DNA from: Streptomyces sp. APSN-46.1 | GTDB lineage: Bacteria > Actinomycetota > Actinomycetes > Streptomycetales > Streptomycetaceae | Reading direction: 5' to 3' | NCBI RefSeq assembly: GCF_022815725.1 | Contig: NZ_JALGRF010000012.1 | Coordinates: 62,001 to 126,000 of the forward strand | DNA: 64,000 nt | Part shown: positions 24,908-33,526 of the stretch, one piece after another | How the letters are laid out: every line of letters begins with the position of its first letter | Numbering within the stretch: the stretch's first letter is position 1 | Notes under the pieces: generated by a model | Database searches by the model: none | Seen by the model: the letters and a program-made list of their open reading frames with translations, nothing else | What the model was told of the DNA's origin: nothing | Translations under genes and position numbers: made by a program

Positions 24908-26365
24908 ATGGCTTCTCAGGTACTCGTAGCGGCGAACCGCGGCCCCCTCTCCTACGCCCTCGCCGCCGACGGCACCCTCAGTGCCCGGCGCGGCGGGGGC
25001 GGTCTCGTCTCCGGCCTCTCGGCGGCCCTGGCGCGGCATCCGGACGCGCTGTGGGTCTGCGCGGCGCTGTCGGAGCCGGACCGGGAGGCGGTCCGCCGGG
25101 GCGTCTCCGAGATCGGAGTCCGGATGCTGGACATCGATCCCACGGTGTACGACGACGCGTACAACGGCGTCGCGAACTCGGTGCTGTGGTTCACCCACCA
25201 CCACCTGTACGACGTCCCGACGCAGCCCGTCTTCGACGCCGCGTTCCGGCGCCGGTGGGAGTCCTACGTCGCGTACAACCGCGCGTTCGCGCTGGCGCTG
25301 GCGGAAGAGGCGGGCGAGGGCGCGGCGGTGCTGGTGCAGGACTACCACCTGGCCCTGGTTCCCGGTGAGCTGCGCGCGCTGCGGCCTGACCTGAGGATCA
25401 GCCACTTCACGCACACCCCGTGGGCCTCTCCTGAGTTCCTGGGCATGCTGCCCGACGACATCCGGCACCAGCTGGTGTGGGGGCTGCTCGGGGCGGACGT
25501 GGTGGGCTTCCACACCTGGGCCTGGGCGCACGCCTTCATGGCCGGCGCCCACCTGGCCGACGAGCGGGGCGCCACCGAGCCGTCCCTCTCCTCGGAGACG
25601 GGCGAGCCCTACGTCTTGCAGGTCCTGACGGCGGGCCAGGGCCCGGCGCCGCGCCGGCGGACGAAGGTGGCGGTGTACGCGCTCGGCGTGGACGGGGAGG
25701 AGCTGCGCGCGCTGGCGCACCGGCCGGAGGTGGACGACAAGCTGGCGGCCCTGCGGGCGCAGGTCCGGGACCGCAGGACGATCGTCCGGGTGGACCGCAC
25801 GGAGCTGTCGAAGAACATCCTGCGGGGGCTGCTGGCGTACCGGGAGCTGCTGACCGCACACCCGGAGTGGCGGGGCCGGGTGGTGCACCTGGCGTCGGCG
25901 TACCCGTCCCGGCAGGACCTGGCGGTGTACCGCGCGTACACGGCGTCGGTGGCCGAGCTGGCGGCGGAGATCAACGAGGAGTTCGGCACGGAGGACTGGC
26001 AGCCGGTGCTGGTGACGGTGCAGGACGACTTCGCGCGCTCCCTGGCGGCGTACCGGATGGCGGACGTGGCGCTGGTGAACCCGGTGCGGGACGGGATGAA
26101 CCTGGTGGCGAAGGAGATCCCCGTCGTCTCCGAGGCCGGCTGCGCGCTGGTGCTGTCCACGGGGGCGGGTGCGTACGGGGAACTCCGCGAGGACGCGTTG
26201 ACGGTGAACCCGTTCGACGTGACGCAGACGGCGGAGGCGTTGCACGCGGCGCTGGCCATGCCGGACTGGGAGCGCGCGGAGCGCACGAAGCGGCTGGCGA
26301 CGGCCGCCACGGCCCTCCCCCCGGCCCAGTGGTTCGCGGCCCAACTCGCCGCCCTGCGCCCCTGA
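24908..26365 (+). CDS. otsA: Trehalose-6-phosphate synthase
   Basis: 485-residue GT-B (GT20) enzyme joining a nucleotide-activated glucose to glucose-6-phosphate. Conserved pieces are VLVAANRGPLSYAL, VLVQDYHLALVPGELR, ISHFTHTPWASPE, RVDRTELSKNILRGL and VNPVRDGMNLVAKE. The N-terminal loop GGGGLVSGL is intact. otsB follows convergently after a repeat element instead of being in the same operon. ATG 24908 follows TAGGTT by six bases, a clear leaderless signal, with no ribosome site. Confidence 0.95.
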   Translation: MASQVLVAANRGPLSYALAADGTLSARRGGGGLVSGLSAALARHPDALWVCAALSEPDREAVRRGVSEIGVRMLDIDPTVYDDAYNGVANSVLWFTHHHLYDVPTQPVFDAAFRRRWESYVAYNRAFALALAEEAGEGAAVLVQDYHLALVPGELRALRPDLRISHFTHTPWASPEFLGMLPDDIRHQLVWGLLGADVVGFHTWAWAHAFMAGAHLADERGATEPSLSSETGEPYVLQVLTAGQGPAPRRRTKVAVYALGVDGEELRALAHRPEVDDKLAALRAQVRDRRTIVRVDRTELSKNILRGLLAYRELLTAHPEWRGRVVHLASAYPSRQDLAVYRAYTASVAELAAEINEEFGTEDWQPVLVTVQDDFARSLAAYRMADVALVNPVRDGMNLVAKEIPVVSEAGCALVLSTGAGAYGELREDALTVNPFDVTQTAEALHAALAMPDWERAERTKRLATAATALPPAQWFAAQLAALRP

Positions 26366-26390
26366 CCGGACCTGCCGCTGCGGGCCCGCT

Positions 26391-26520
26391 GCTGGGGCTC
26401 CGCCCCAGACCCCGCACCTCAAACGCCGGCGGGGCTGGATGTTCCCGGCGCGGGCTGGATTGCCCGCAGGGCAATTTCAGCCTCGCCGGCGTTTGAGGCG
26501 CGGGTCCGGGCAGAGCCCGG
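26391..26520. repeat. Inverted pair of the interspersed GTTTGAGGCGC element
   Basis: Facing copies of the same unit as at 3101-3245, with the core GCCGGCGTTTGAGGCGCGGG and the GGGGCTCCGCCCC side hairpin, between convergent otsA and otsB. Even the inner spacer (GGCTGGATTGCCCGCAGGGC) matches that of the first locus, so the two loci share a long composite element. Confidence 0.85.
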
Positions 26521-26544
26521 GAAGCTCCGCGCAGCGGAGGCCCG

Positions 26545-27393
26545 TCAGCCCCGAACGGCTTCGGCCAGGGCGGCGAGGAACGCCGTCACGGCCGCCGGTC
26601 CCGGCAGGACCAGGTCGGCCCGGGCCGCCAGCTCCGGCACCTCCGCCGAGCCACTGCACACCAGCACCCCCGGCAGCCCCTCCGCGCGCCGCTTCTCGAC
26701 CGCCGAGTACGCCGCCAGGTCCCCCAGGTCGTCCCCGGCGTACAGCACGGTCTCCGCCCCCGTCTCCGCGAGGTACTCCGTCAGGGCCACGCCCTTGTCC
26801 ATGCCGGGCGGCCGGAGTTCGAGGACCGCCCGCCCCGGCTCCACCATCAGCCCGTGCCGCGCCGCCAGTTCGGCCAGCGGCTCCCGCAGCGCGGCGAAGG
26901 CCGCCGCCGGGTCCGCCGCCCGCCGCGTGTGCACGGCCAGCGCCCGCCCCTTCTCCTCGATCCAGGTGCCCCGCCACGCGCCGATCTCGTCCAGGAACCC
27001 CGGCAGCTCGGCCCGTACCGCCGCCACCCCGGGGTGCACGGCCGGCGCGTGCACGATCCCGCTGACCGCGTCCCACCGCTCGGCCCCGTAGTGGCCCAGG
27101 ACCACGAGGTGCTCCAGCCCGGGCACCCCCGCGAAACCCCCGTAGCGGACCGCCACCCCGGCCGGCCGGCCGGTGATCACCGCCACCGAGGCCACCTCGG
27201 GCGCCAGCGCGGCCAGTGCCGGAACGGCGTCGGGGTGCGCCCGCGCCTGGTCCGGGTCGGGCACGATCTCGGCGAGGGTCCCGTCGAAGTCGAGGGCGAT
27301 CACGGACCGGCGGGGCTCTCGGAGCAGGGCGTCGAGCCCCTCGCGTCCGGCAGCGGTAACGGGCATCGGCAGGTTGTGCGGATGGCTCCCCAT
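26545..27393 (-). CDS. otsB: Trehalose-6-phosphate phosphatase
   Basis: 282-residue HAD phosphatase. Motif I is ALDFDGTLAEI (nucleophile D and general acid D), motif II is AVITGRPAG, and the late YAGDDLGDLAAY is motif IV. It completes trehalose synthesis begun by otsA, which converges on it. ATG 27393 is preferred: a -10-like TAGGGT lies seven bases upstream on the minus strand (leaderless). A second in-frame ATG at 27366 has no support. Confidence 0.93.
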   Translation of the reverse strand: MGSHPHNLPMPVTAAGREGLDALLREPRRSVIALDFDGTLAEIVPDPDQARAHPDAVPALAALAPEVASVAVITGRPAGVAVRYGGFAGVPGLEHLVVLGHYGAERWDAVSGIVHAPAVHPGVAAVRAELPGFLDEIGAWRGTWIEEKGRALAVHTRRAADPAAAFAALREPLAELAARHGLMVEPGRAVLELRPPGMDKGVALTEYLAETGAETVLYAGDDLGDLAAYSAVEKRRAEGLPGVLVCSGSAEVPELAARADLVLPGPAAVTAFLAALAEAVRG

Positions 27394-27469
27394 ACGGACG
27401 ACCCTAACGGCCCCGCCCGACGACGGCTACGGCGCGTACGAGCCCCGCACCAGCCCCCGTACACCACCC

Positions 27470-27706
27470 CTACCGCCGCGCCCGCTGCGCCTCGCGGATC
27501 CGCCGCAGCCTGTTCACGGTGCCCGGCGCGTGCGCCAGGGCCCGGGGGTCGTCCATCAGCGCGTTGAGCAGCTGGTAGTACCGGACCGGGGCCATGCCCA
27601 GCCCTTCCCGTATGGCCCGCTCCTTGGCCCCGGGCCCGGGCCAGGTGCGTCCCTCGTACGCGAGCACCGCGGCCTCCGTGGCCGTCAGCTGCCCCTCGTC
27701 CGTCAT
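27470..27706 (-). CDS. DUF3263 domain protein
   Basis: A 78-residue actinobacterial protein of the DUF3263 family: LTATEAAVLAYEGRTWPGPGAKERAIREGLGMAPVRYYQLLNALMDDP. The pattern (AKERAIREGLGMAPVRYYQLL) looks like a helix-turn-helix, so DNA binding is possible but unproven. ATG 27706 follows TAATCT by six bases, a strong leaderless signal. Basic C-terminus (RLRRIREAQRARR). Confidence 0.85.
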   Translation of the reverse strand: MTDEGQLTATEAAVLAYEGRTWPGPGAKERAIREGLGMAPVRYYQLLNALMDDPRALAHAPGTVNRLRRIREAQRARR

Positions 27707-27783
27707 ACGGCCAGATTAACGCCGCCCACCGACAGCCCGACCGACAGCCCGACCGGAAGCCCAACCGACAGCCCGGCAGGGCC

Positions 27784-29097
27784 TCAGCGCTGCCCGTCCG
27801 CCACCCGCGCCGACACCGCGATGTCCTCCAGGACCTTCGCCGGCTGCCCGCCGGGCTGTACGGCCTTGCCGATGTTCGTCTTCACGTCCTCGCTCACACC
27901 CGCCCAGGACTTCTTGCCGACCGGGTACAGCCGCGCGTTCGGCAGCGCCGTCAGGAACGTCTTCAGCTGCGCCGCCGAGCCGCCCGTGCCGGCCTCCATC
28001 GCCCGGTAGCCGCTCGTCGTGGCCGGCAGCAGGTCGTACTTGTTCGTGAAGGTGGTCACGTTCTTCGACTCGTACAGGTAGTCGAGGAACTTCCCGGACT
28101 CCTTGCGGTGCCCGTTCTTGAACGCCATGACCCAGTCGGCGACGCCCATCGTCGGGTGTTCGGAGCCGTCGGCCGTCGGCATGGGCACCATGCCGAACTT
28201 CACGCCCTTCTGCGCCGCCTGCTTCAGCAGCGTGGGGTGCCCGTTGAGCATGCCCACCTCGCCCCGCGCGAAGGCGTCGAAGGCGTCCTGCCGGTTCAGC
28301 TTGCCCGGCTCCGTCGGCCCGGTCAGCCCCTGCCCGACCATCTTGTCGCGCAGGAACTCGAAGGTCTTGGTGTTCTCGGCGGAGTCGATGGCGTACGACT
28401 CCTCGTTGTCGGTGTAGCCGCCACCGCCGGACAGCAGCCACATCATCGTCTCGGCCTGCGCCTCCTCGCGGCCCAGCGGCAGCGCGAAGGGGGTCGGGAC
28501 GCCGGCGCCCTTGAGCTTCTTGGCCGCCGCCTCCAGGTCCGCCCAGCTCTTCGGCTGCCAGCCGCCCTTGGCGTCCTTGGCGTCCTTGCCGAGCACGCCC
28601 GCGTCCGTCAGCAGCTTCTCGTTGTAGAAGAGCAGCCGGGTGCTGGCCACGAAGGGCATGCCGTACTGGACCCGCTTGACCTTGCCCGCGTCCGAGAGCG
28701 GGCCGAGGAAGTCGGCCTCGGTCTGTACGGAGAGCAGTTCCTCCGCCGTGTACAGCTTGCCGGCGGCCGCGTAGTCGGCGTAGGCCCCGATCTGCGCGAT
28801 GTCGGGGGCCTTGCCGGCCTTGACCATGGCGGCGACCTTGGCATCGACCTCGGACCAGGAGTAGACGCTCACCTCGACGCGGACCCCGGGGTGGTCCTTC
28901 TCGAAGGCGCCGGCGAGGTCCTTCCAGTAGGTCGCCGAGGTGTTCTGCGGATTGTCCCCGTACTCGGCCGCCACGACCCGCAGGGTCACCTCGTTGTCCC
29001 CGGTGAGGCTCGACAGGCTTCCGCAGCCGGTCAGCGTCACGGCGGTCAGGCACAGTGCGGCGCCGGTCGCGGCCAGGCTCAGGTAACGGCCCTTCAC
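27784..29097 (-). CDS. ABC transporter sugar-binding lipoprotein
   Basis: 437-residue extracellular solute-binding protein family 1. The signal peptide ends in lipobox LTGC (Cys25). The mature protein has the family pattern AGAFEKDHPGVRVEVSVYSW, APDIAQIGAYADY and GMPFVASTRLLFYNEKLLTDAG. No permease genes adjoin it; Streptomyces sugar importers commonly use the shared ATPase MsiK, encoded at 47810. Two dre-like boxes separate it from the divergent nagK-nagA, so the ligand is probably an amino sugar or chitin product. GTG 29097 is the start; a weak GGATCGAG precedes it. Confidence 0.85.
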   Translation of the reverse strand: MKGRYLSLAATGAALCLTAVTLTGCGSLSSLTGDNEVTLRVVAAEYGDNPQNTSATYWKDLAGAFEKDHPGVRVEVSVYSWSEVDAKVAAMVKAGKAPDIAQIGAYADYAAAGKLYTAEELLSVQTEADFLGPLSDAGKVKRVQYGMPFVASTRLLFYNEKLLTDAGVLGKDAKDAKGGWQPKSWADLEAAAKKLKGAGVPTPFALPLGREEAQAETMMWLLSGGGGYTDNEESYAIDSAENTKTFEFLRDKMVGQGLTGPTEPGKLNRQDAFDAFARGEVGMLNGHPTLLKQAAQKGVKFGMVPMPTADGSEHPTMGVADWVMAFKNGHRKESGKFLDYLYESKNVTTFTNKYDLLPATTSGYRAMEAGTGGSAAQLKTFLTALPNARLYPVGKKSWAGVSEDVKTNIGKAVQPGGQPAKVLEDIAVSARVADGQR

Positions 29098-29136
29098 AGT
29101 TCTCGATCCACCCCTTGTTGTACGTACGATCCACGT

Positions 29137-29152
29137 AAGGTCTACACCACTT
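29137..29152. promoter_or_regulatory. dre-like DasR site 1 (sugar-binding lipoprotein side)
   Basis: AAGGTCTACACCACTT matches the dre consensus AGTGGTCTAGACCACT at the GGTCTA and ACCACT blocks, 40 bases upstream of the lipoprotein start. DasR is the GlcNAc-responsive GntR-type repressor of Streptomyces. Confidence 0.6.
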
Positions 29153-29210
29153 TGGCGGCTGCGCCACATCGGGCCGTCCGATTTTGTATGGCGGCTCAAC
29201 AATCCCCACC

Positions 29211-29226
29211 AATGGACTAGACCTTT
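29211..29226. promoter_or_regulatory. dre-like DasR site 2 (nagK-nagA side)
   Basis: AATGGACTAGACCTTT, centred on CTAG with GG/CC half-sites, about 29 bases before the nagK GTG. It is a better core match than site 1. S. coelicolor nagKA is an established DasR target, so this site agrees with known biology. Confidence 0.7.
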
Positions 29227-29254
29227 CCCCGCCGAGCACGCGAGACTGTCCCCT

Positions 29255-30208
29255 GTGAAACCCGTGAAACACCTCATCGCCCACGTCATCGCCCTGGATG
29301 TGGGCGGCACCGGGATGAAGGCCGCCCTCATCGCCGAGGACGGCACCCTGCTGCACCAGGCGCGCCGCGCCACCGGCCGCGAGCGGGGCGCCGAGGCCGT
29401 CGTCGCGACGATCCTGGACTTCGCCGCCGATCTCCTGGACCTGGGCCGGGAGCGCTTCGGCGCCGCCGCCTCGGCGGCCGGGGTCGCCGTCCCCGGCATC
29501 GTCGACGCCGACCACGGGATCGCCGTCTACGCGGCGAACCTCGGCTGGCGCGACGTCCCCCTGCGCGAGCTGCTCAGCGCGCGCCTCGGCGGCATCCCGG
29601 TCGCCCTCGGCCACGACGTCCGCACGGGCGGCCTCGCCGAGGGCCGGATCGGCGCCGGGCGCGAGGCCGACCGGTTCCTGTTCGTCCCCCTCGGCACGGG
29701 AATCGCCGGCGCCATCGGCATCACCGGCCGCATCGAGGCCGGCGCGCACGGCTACGCGGGCGAGATCGGGCACATCGTGGTACGCCCCGGCGGCCCCGCC
29801 TGCGGCTGCGGCCAGTACGGCTGCCTGGAGACCCTGGCCTCCGCCGGCGCCGTCAGCCGCGCCTGGGCCGCCGCCTGCGGCGACCCCGAGGCGGACGCGG
29901 CGGACTGCGCCCGGGCCGTCGAATCCGGCGACGACCGCGCCCGGCGGGTGTGGCACGCCGCCATCGACGCGCTCGCCGACGGCCTGGTCACCGCCATCAC
30001 CCTGCTGGACCCCCGCACGCTGATCATCGGTGGCGGGCTGGCCGAGGCCGGGGAAACCTTGTTCACACCGCTTCGGGCCGCCGTCGGGGAACGCGTGACG
30101 TTCCAGCGGCTGCCCGAGATCGTTCCGGCGGCCCTCGGGGACACCGCCGGATGCCTGGGCGCAGGGCTGCTCGCCTGGGACCTACTCGCCACGGAGGTAC
30201 CTGCCTGA
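29255..30208 (+). CDS. nagK: ROK-family kinase, probable N-acetylglucosamine kinase
   Basis: 317-residue sugar kinase. The ATP-binding N-terminus is VIALDVGGTGMKAAL; the ROK zinc motif CGCGQYGCLE lies near residue 185, with GEIGHIVV before it. It phosphorylates GlcNAc to GlcNAc-6-P. The stop overlaps the nagA start (TGATG), so the two form an operon. Two GTG codons, 29255 and 29264, could start it; I use the first, which follows GAGACT by seven bases. Confidence 0.85.
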   Translation: MKPVKHLIAHVIALDVGGTGMKAALIAEDGTLLHQARRATGRERGAEAVVATILDFAADLLDLGRERFGAAASAAGVAVPGIVDADHGIAVYAANLGWRDVPLRELLSARLGGIPVALGHDVRTGGLAEGRIGAGREADRFLFVPLGTGIAGAIGITGRIEAGAHGYAGEIGHIVVRPGGPACGCGQYGCLETLASAGAVSRAWAAACGDPEADAADCARAVESGDDRARRVWHAAIDALADGLVTAITLLDPRTLIIGGGLAEAGETLFTPLRAAVGERVTFQRLPEIVPAALGDTAGCLGAGLLAWDLLATEVPA

Positions 30209-31365
30209 TGTCCGGAAGCGCGCACAGCACCGGCACCGTTCTCTCCGGCGCCAAGGTGGTGTTGCCCACCGGGACCGTGGGCAACGGCCGGGTCATCGTC
30301 GAGGGCGACCGCATCGCCGGCAGCGCCCACGAGGCCGCCCGGACCGTCGATCTGACCGGGCACTGGATCGTCCCCGGCTTCGTGGACACCCACAACCACG
30401 GCGGCGGCGGCGCCTCCTTCACCTCCGGCACCGCCGAGGAGGTCCTCCGGGGCGTACGGACCCACCGCGAGCACGGCACCACCACGCTCGTCGCCTCCAC
30501 CGTCACCGACGACCTCGACGTGCTGGCCCGGCGCGCCGCGCTCCTCGCCGAGCTGACCCAGCAGGGCGAGATCGCGGGCGTCCACTTCGAGGGCCCCTTC
30601 ATCAACGCCTGCCGCAAGGGCGCGCACAAGGAGGAGCTGCTCCGCGACCCCGACCCGGCCGAGGTGCGCAAGCTCATCGACGCCGCGCACGGCGCCGCCC
30701 GCATGGTCACCCTCGCCACCGAGCTGCCGGGCGGCCTGGACTCCGTACGGCTGCTGGCCGAGCACGGGGTGATCGCCGCGATCGGGCACACGGACTCCAC
30801 GTACGAGCAGACGCGCCGGGCCATCGACGCGGGCGCGACCGTGGCCACCCACCTCTACAACGCGATGCCGGGCCTGGAACACCGCGCCCCCGGCCCGATC
30901 GCCGCGCTGCTGGAGGACGAGAGGGTCACCGTCGAGCTGATCAACGACGGCGTCCACCTGCACCCGGCCATGCTGGAGCTGGCCTTCCGCCACGCGGGCG
31001 CGCACCGCGTCGCGCTGATCACCGACGCCATGGACGCGGCCGGCTTCGGCGACGGGACGTACCACCTCGGCCCGCTGGAGGTCGAGGTCAAGGACGGCGT
31101 CGCCCGCCTCGTCGAAGGCGGCTCGATCGCCGGCTCCACGCTGACCCTGGACACCGCCTTCAAGCGGTCGGTCACGATCGACGAGCTGCCCGTCGAGTCC
31201 GTGGTCCAGGCGATCTCCGCCAACCCCGCCAAGCTGCTCGGCCTGTACGACCAGGTCGGCTCGCTGGAGCCCGGCAAGTACGCGGACCTCGTCGTCCTCG
31301 ACGCCGGATTCGACCTCAAGGGCGTCATGCGGCGCGGCGAATGGATCGTCAGCCCGCCTTCCTGA
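30208..31365 (+). CDS. nagA: N-acetylglucosamine-6-phosphate deacetylase
   Basis: 385-residue amidohydrolase. Conserved segments: VPGFVDTHNHGGGGASF, GVHFEGPFINACRKGAH (metal glutamate), IGHTDSTYEQ, THLYNAMPGLEHRAPG and LITDAMDAAGFGDG (catalytic Asp). It makes GlcN-6-P from the products of both nagK and, indirectly, murQ. ATG 30208 overlaps nagK by one base. nagB is not in the window. Confidence 0.95.
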   Translation: MSGSAHSTGTVLSGAKVVLPTGTVGNGRVIVEGDRIAGSAHEAARTVDLTGHWIVPGFVDTHNHGGGGASFTSGTAEEVLRGVRTHREHGTTTLVASTVTDDLDVLARRAALLAELTQQGEIAGVHFEGPFINACRKGAHKEELLRDPDPAEVRKLIDAAHGAARMVTLATELPGGLDSVRLLAEHGVIAAIGHTDSTYEQTRRAIDAGATVATHLYNAMPGLEHRAPGPIAALLEDERVTVELINDGVHLHPAMLELAFRHAGAHRVALITDAMDAAGFGDGTYHLGPLEVEVKDGVARLVEGGSIAGSTLTLDTAFKRSVTIDELPVESVVQAISANPAKLLGLYDQVGSLEPGKYADLVVLDAGFDLKGVMRRGEWIVSPPS

Positions 31366-31376
31366 GCGCCCGATCG

Positions 31377-31386
31377 GTGGTACCAC
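31377..31386. promoter_or_regulatory. GTGGTACCAC palindrome upstream of the PfkB gene
   Basis: A 10-bp palindrome GTGGTACCAC lies between nagA and the terminator at 31400-31435. The same 10-mer occurs at 6324-6333. The half-sites GTGGT/ACCAC equal the outer half-sites of dre but lack the CTAG centre. It may be a small operator or chance. Confidence 0.25.
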
Positions 31387-31399
31387 GCTGGTATGTACG

Positions 31400-31435
31400 A
31401 AGGCGGTCGGCCCGGAGGACTGGGCCGACCGCCTT
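31400..31435 (+). terminator. nagKA terminator
   Basis: AAGGCGGTCGGCCC and its exact complement flank an 8-base loop, followed by GGGTTTG. It separates nagA from the kinase gene downstream. Confidence 0.8.
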
Positions 31436-31478
31436 GGGTTTGGCATGATCCCGGCACACACCGAGACCGAGGCCTGCC

Positions 31479-32405
31479 ATGATCCTGACCGTGACGCTCA
31501 ACACCGCACTCGACGTCACCTACCGCGTACCGCGCCTGCGTCCGCACACCTCGCACCGCGTCACCGAGGCCACCGAACGCCCCGGCGGCAAGGGCCTCAA
31601 CGTGGCCCGCGTGCTGGCCGCGCTGGGCCACAAGGTCACCGCGACCGGCTTCGCGGGCGGCCCGGTGGGCACGGTCGTACGGGAGTTGCTGGCCGGGTCC
31701 CCGGGCGTGGTGGACGCCCTGGTCCCCTGCGCGGGGGCCACCCGCCGCACCGTGGCCGTCGTCGACGCGGCCTCCGGAGACACCACGCAGTTCAACGAAC
31801 CCGGCCCGCTGATCAGTTCCGCGGAATGGGCGCGGTTCCTGGACCGCTACGAGGCCCTCGTCGCCGACGCCCGGGCCGTGGCCCTGTGCGGCAGCCTCCC
31901 GCCCGGCGTCCCGGTGGGCGCGTACGCGGTGCTGGTACGGGCGGCCCGCGCGGCCGGGGTCCCGGTGCTGCTGGACACGAGCGGCGAGGCGCTGCGCCGC
32001 GGGATCGCCGCCCGCCCCGAGATGATCAAGCCGAACGCCGCCGAGCTCGCGGAGCTGACCGGGTCCCGCGAGCCGCTGCCCGCCACCCGCGACGCCCGCC
32101 GCCGGGGCGCCCACGCGGTGATCGCCTCCCTCGGCGCGGACGGCCTGCTCGCCGCCACCCCGCAGGGCACCTGGCGGGCGGCCCCGCCGCGCGCCCTGTC
32201 CGGCAACCCCACCGGAGCCGGTGACTCCGCGGTGGCCGGCCTGCTGTCGGCGCTGACGGAGGGCCTGGACTGGCCGGCCCGCCTGGCCCGCGCGGTCGCC
32301 CTCTCGGCGGCCACCGTGCACGCCCCGGGGGCGGGAGAGTTCGACCCCCGCACCTACGAGGAGATGCGGGGGTCGGTCACGGTGACGGCGGGCCAGGAGG
32401 ACTGA
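31479..32405 (+). CDS. PfkB-family hexose kinase (1-phosphofructokinase type)
   Basis: 308 residues. Begins MILTVTLNTALDVTYRVP, has the signature ERPGGKGLNVARVLAALG, and ends with the anion-hole/catalytic PTGAGDSAVAGLLSAL. The family phosphorylates fructose-1-phosphate or tagatose-6-phosphate. The gene follows nag genes but is separated by a terminator, so a tagatose/galactosamine-type substrate is possible. ATG 31479 is the first Met of the domain. No PTS fructose genes adjoin it. Confidence 0.8.
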   Translation: MILTVTLNTALDVTYRVPRLRPHTSHRVTEATERPGGKGLNVARVLAALGHKVTATGFAGGPVGTVVRELLAGSPGVVDALVPCAGATRRTVAVVDAASGDTTQFNEPGPLISSAEWARFLDRYEALVADARAVALCGSLPPGVPVGAYAVLVRAARAAGVPVLLDTSGEALRRGIAARPEMIKPNAAELAELTGSREPLPATRDARRRGAHAVIASLGADGLLAATPQGTWRAAPPRALSGNPTGAGDSAVAGLLSALTEGLDWPARLARAVALSAATVHAPGAGEFDPRTYEEMRGSVTVTAGQED

Positions 32406-32426
32406 GCGGCCTCGGCGGCTTGGGAA

Positions 32427-33458
32427 TCAGCCCGCTTCGAGCCAGAGCTGGTCGAGGTTGACGTCGCACTGGTTGCCGGGCTCACACGAGATCTTGATCG
32501 TGTTCGTGCCCTTCTTGAGCTGCACCAGCGAGTAGGTGTTGGTCCAGCCCTTGGCCCAGTCGCCCTCGGCGGCCTTGGAGAAGTTCTTCATGTTGATCGG
32601 CCGGGACTGCACCTCGCCGTTGATGGTCAGCGTGGTGAAGGCGTCCTTGCCCGGCACCCCGTAGGTCATCTTCAGCTTGTACTGGGCCGCCTCGGGAACG
32701 TCCAGCGTCCACGTCGCGGCCGCGCCGAGCTGGTTGAGGCCGCCGACGTACTGGCCGCCCGCGCTCTTCGCACCCGGCACCGTGTTCTGCAGGGACGCGC
32801 CGCCCGTGAGGCTCATGCCCGAACCGGCGAAGTCCGCCTTCGGCAGCGGGGTCTTCGCGGGCTCCGGTGAGCCGCTCGGCTTCGGGCCCTCGGACTTCTT
32901 CGGGGGCGCCGGCTGCTGGTTCTGGGCGTTCGCCTGGTTCTTGTCCTTGTCGCCGTCCTTGTCCCCGAAGGCCAGGGCGGCGCCGATGCCGATCGCGACC
33001 GCGCCGACCACCGCGACGGCCGCGATGAGCAGACCGCGGCTGCTGGAGCCACCGCCGCCGCGCCGGCTCGGGGCGGAGATCGCCTGCGTCACGTGCGGCG
33101 GCTGAGCCGGCTGCTGCGCGGGGACGCCGTAGCCGCCCGCCTGGAGCGCCTCGGGGGCCTGGTACTGAGCCTGGTAGGCCGGCGGCTGCTGCTGCTGTTG
33201 CTGCTGCTGCGGTACCTGGCCGCGCTGGCCGCCGTACGCGCGGTCGCCGACCGTACGCACCTGGTTGTACGAGGTACGGGGGACACCGGGCTGCGCGCCG
33301 GGCTGCCCACCGACCGTCTGGCCGGGGTAGCCGTATCCGCCTGACGTGGGCGGGATGGCACCGGCGGCCTGGCCGTCCGCGTAGAGGTAGCCGAACGGGT
33401 CATCGTCCTCGGGGTTGTTCGCCCCACCGTGCGGGCCGTTGTTCGCGGGCGTCGTCAT
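32427..33458 (-). CDS. Membrane-anchored protein with CBM35/6-like C-terminal domain
   Basis: 343 residues in three parts: a Gly/Gln/Pro-rich cytoplasmic N-terminus with an eight-glutamine run (residues about 83-92), one membrane segment (GLLIAAVAVVGAVAIGIGAALAF, about 145-167), and a Lys/Pro-rich linker leading to a beta-sandwich. The last ~130 residues (DFAGSGMSLTGGASLQNTV, VGGLNQLGAAATWTLDVPEA, NTIKISCEPGNQCDVNLDQLWLE) match a carbohydrate-binding module. It probably binds cell-wall or extracellular glycan. It lies downstream of the cdgB-like gene on the same strand, 69 bases apart. Confidence 0.7.
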   Translation of the reverse strand: MTTPANNGPHGGANNPEDDDPFGYLYADGQAAGAIPPTSGGYGYPGQTVGGQPGAQPGVPRTSYNQVRTVGDRAYGGQRGQVPQQQQQQQQPPAYQAQYQAPEALQAGGYGVPAQQPAQPPHVTQAISAPSRRGGGGSSSRGLLIAAVAVVGAVAIGIGAALAFGDKDGDKDKNQANAQNQQPAPPKKSEGPKPSGSPEPAKTPLPKADFAGSGMSLTGGASLQNTVPGAKSAGGQYVGGLNQLGAAATWTLDVPEAAQYKLKMTYGVPGKDAFTTLTINGEVQSRPINMKNFSKAAEGDWAKGWTNTYSLVQLKKGTNTIKISCEPGNQCDVNLDQLWLEAG

Positions 33459-33526
33459 CGCAGGTCACTCCTTTCGACCCCCGGGAGCCTACCCCGAACA
33501 GGTGCGCCCACGGGCGTCCGATCGCC

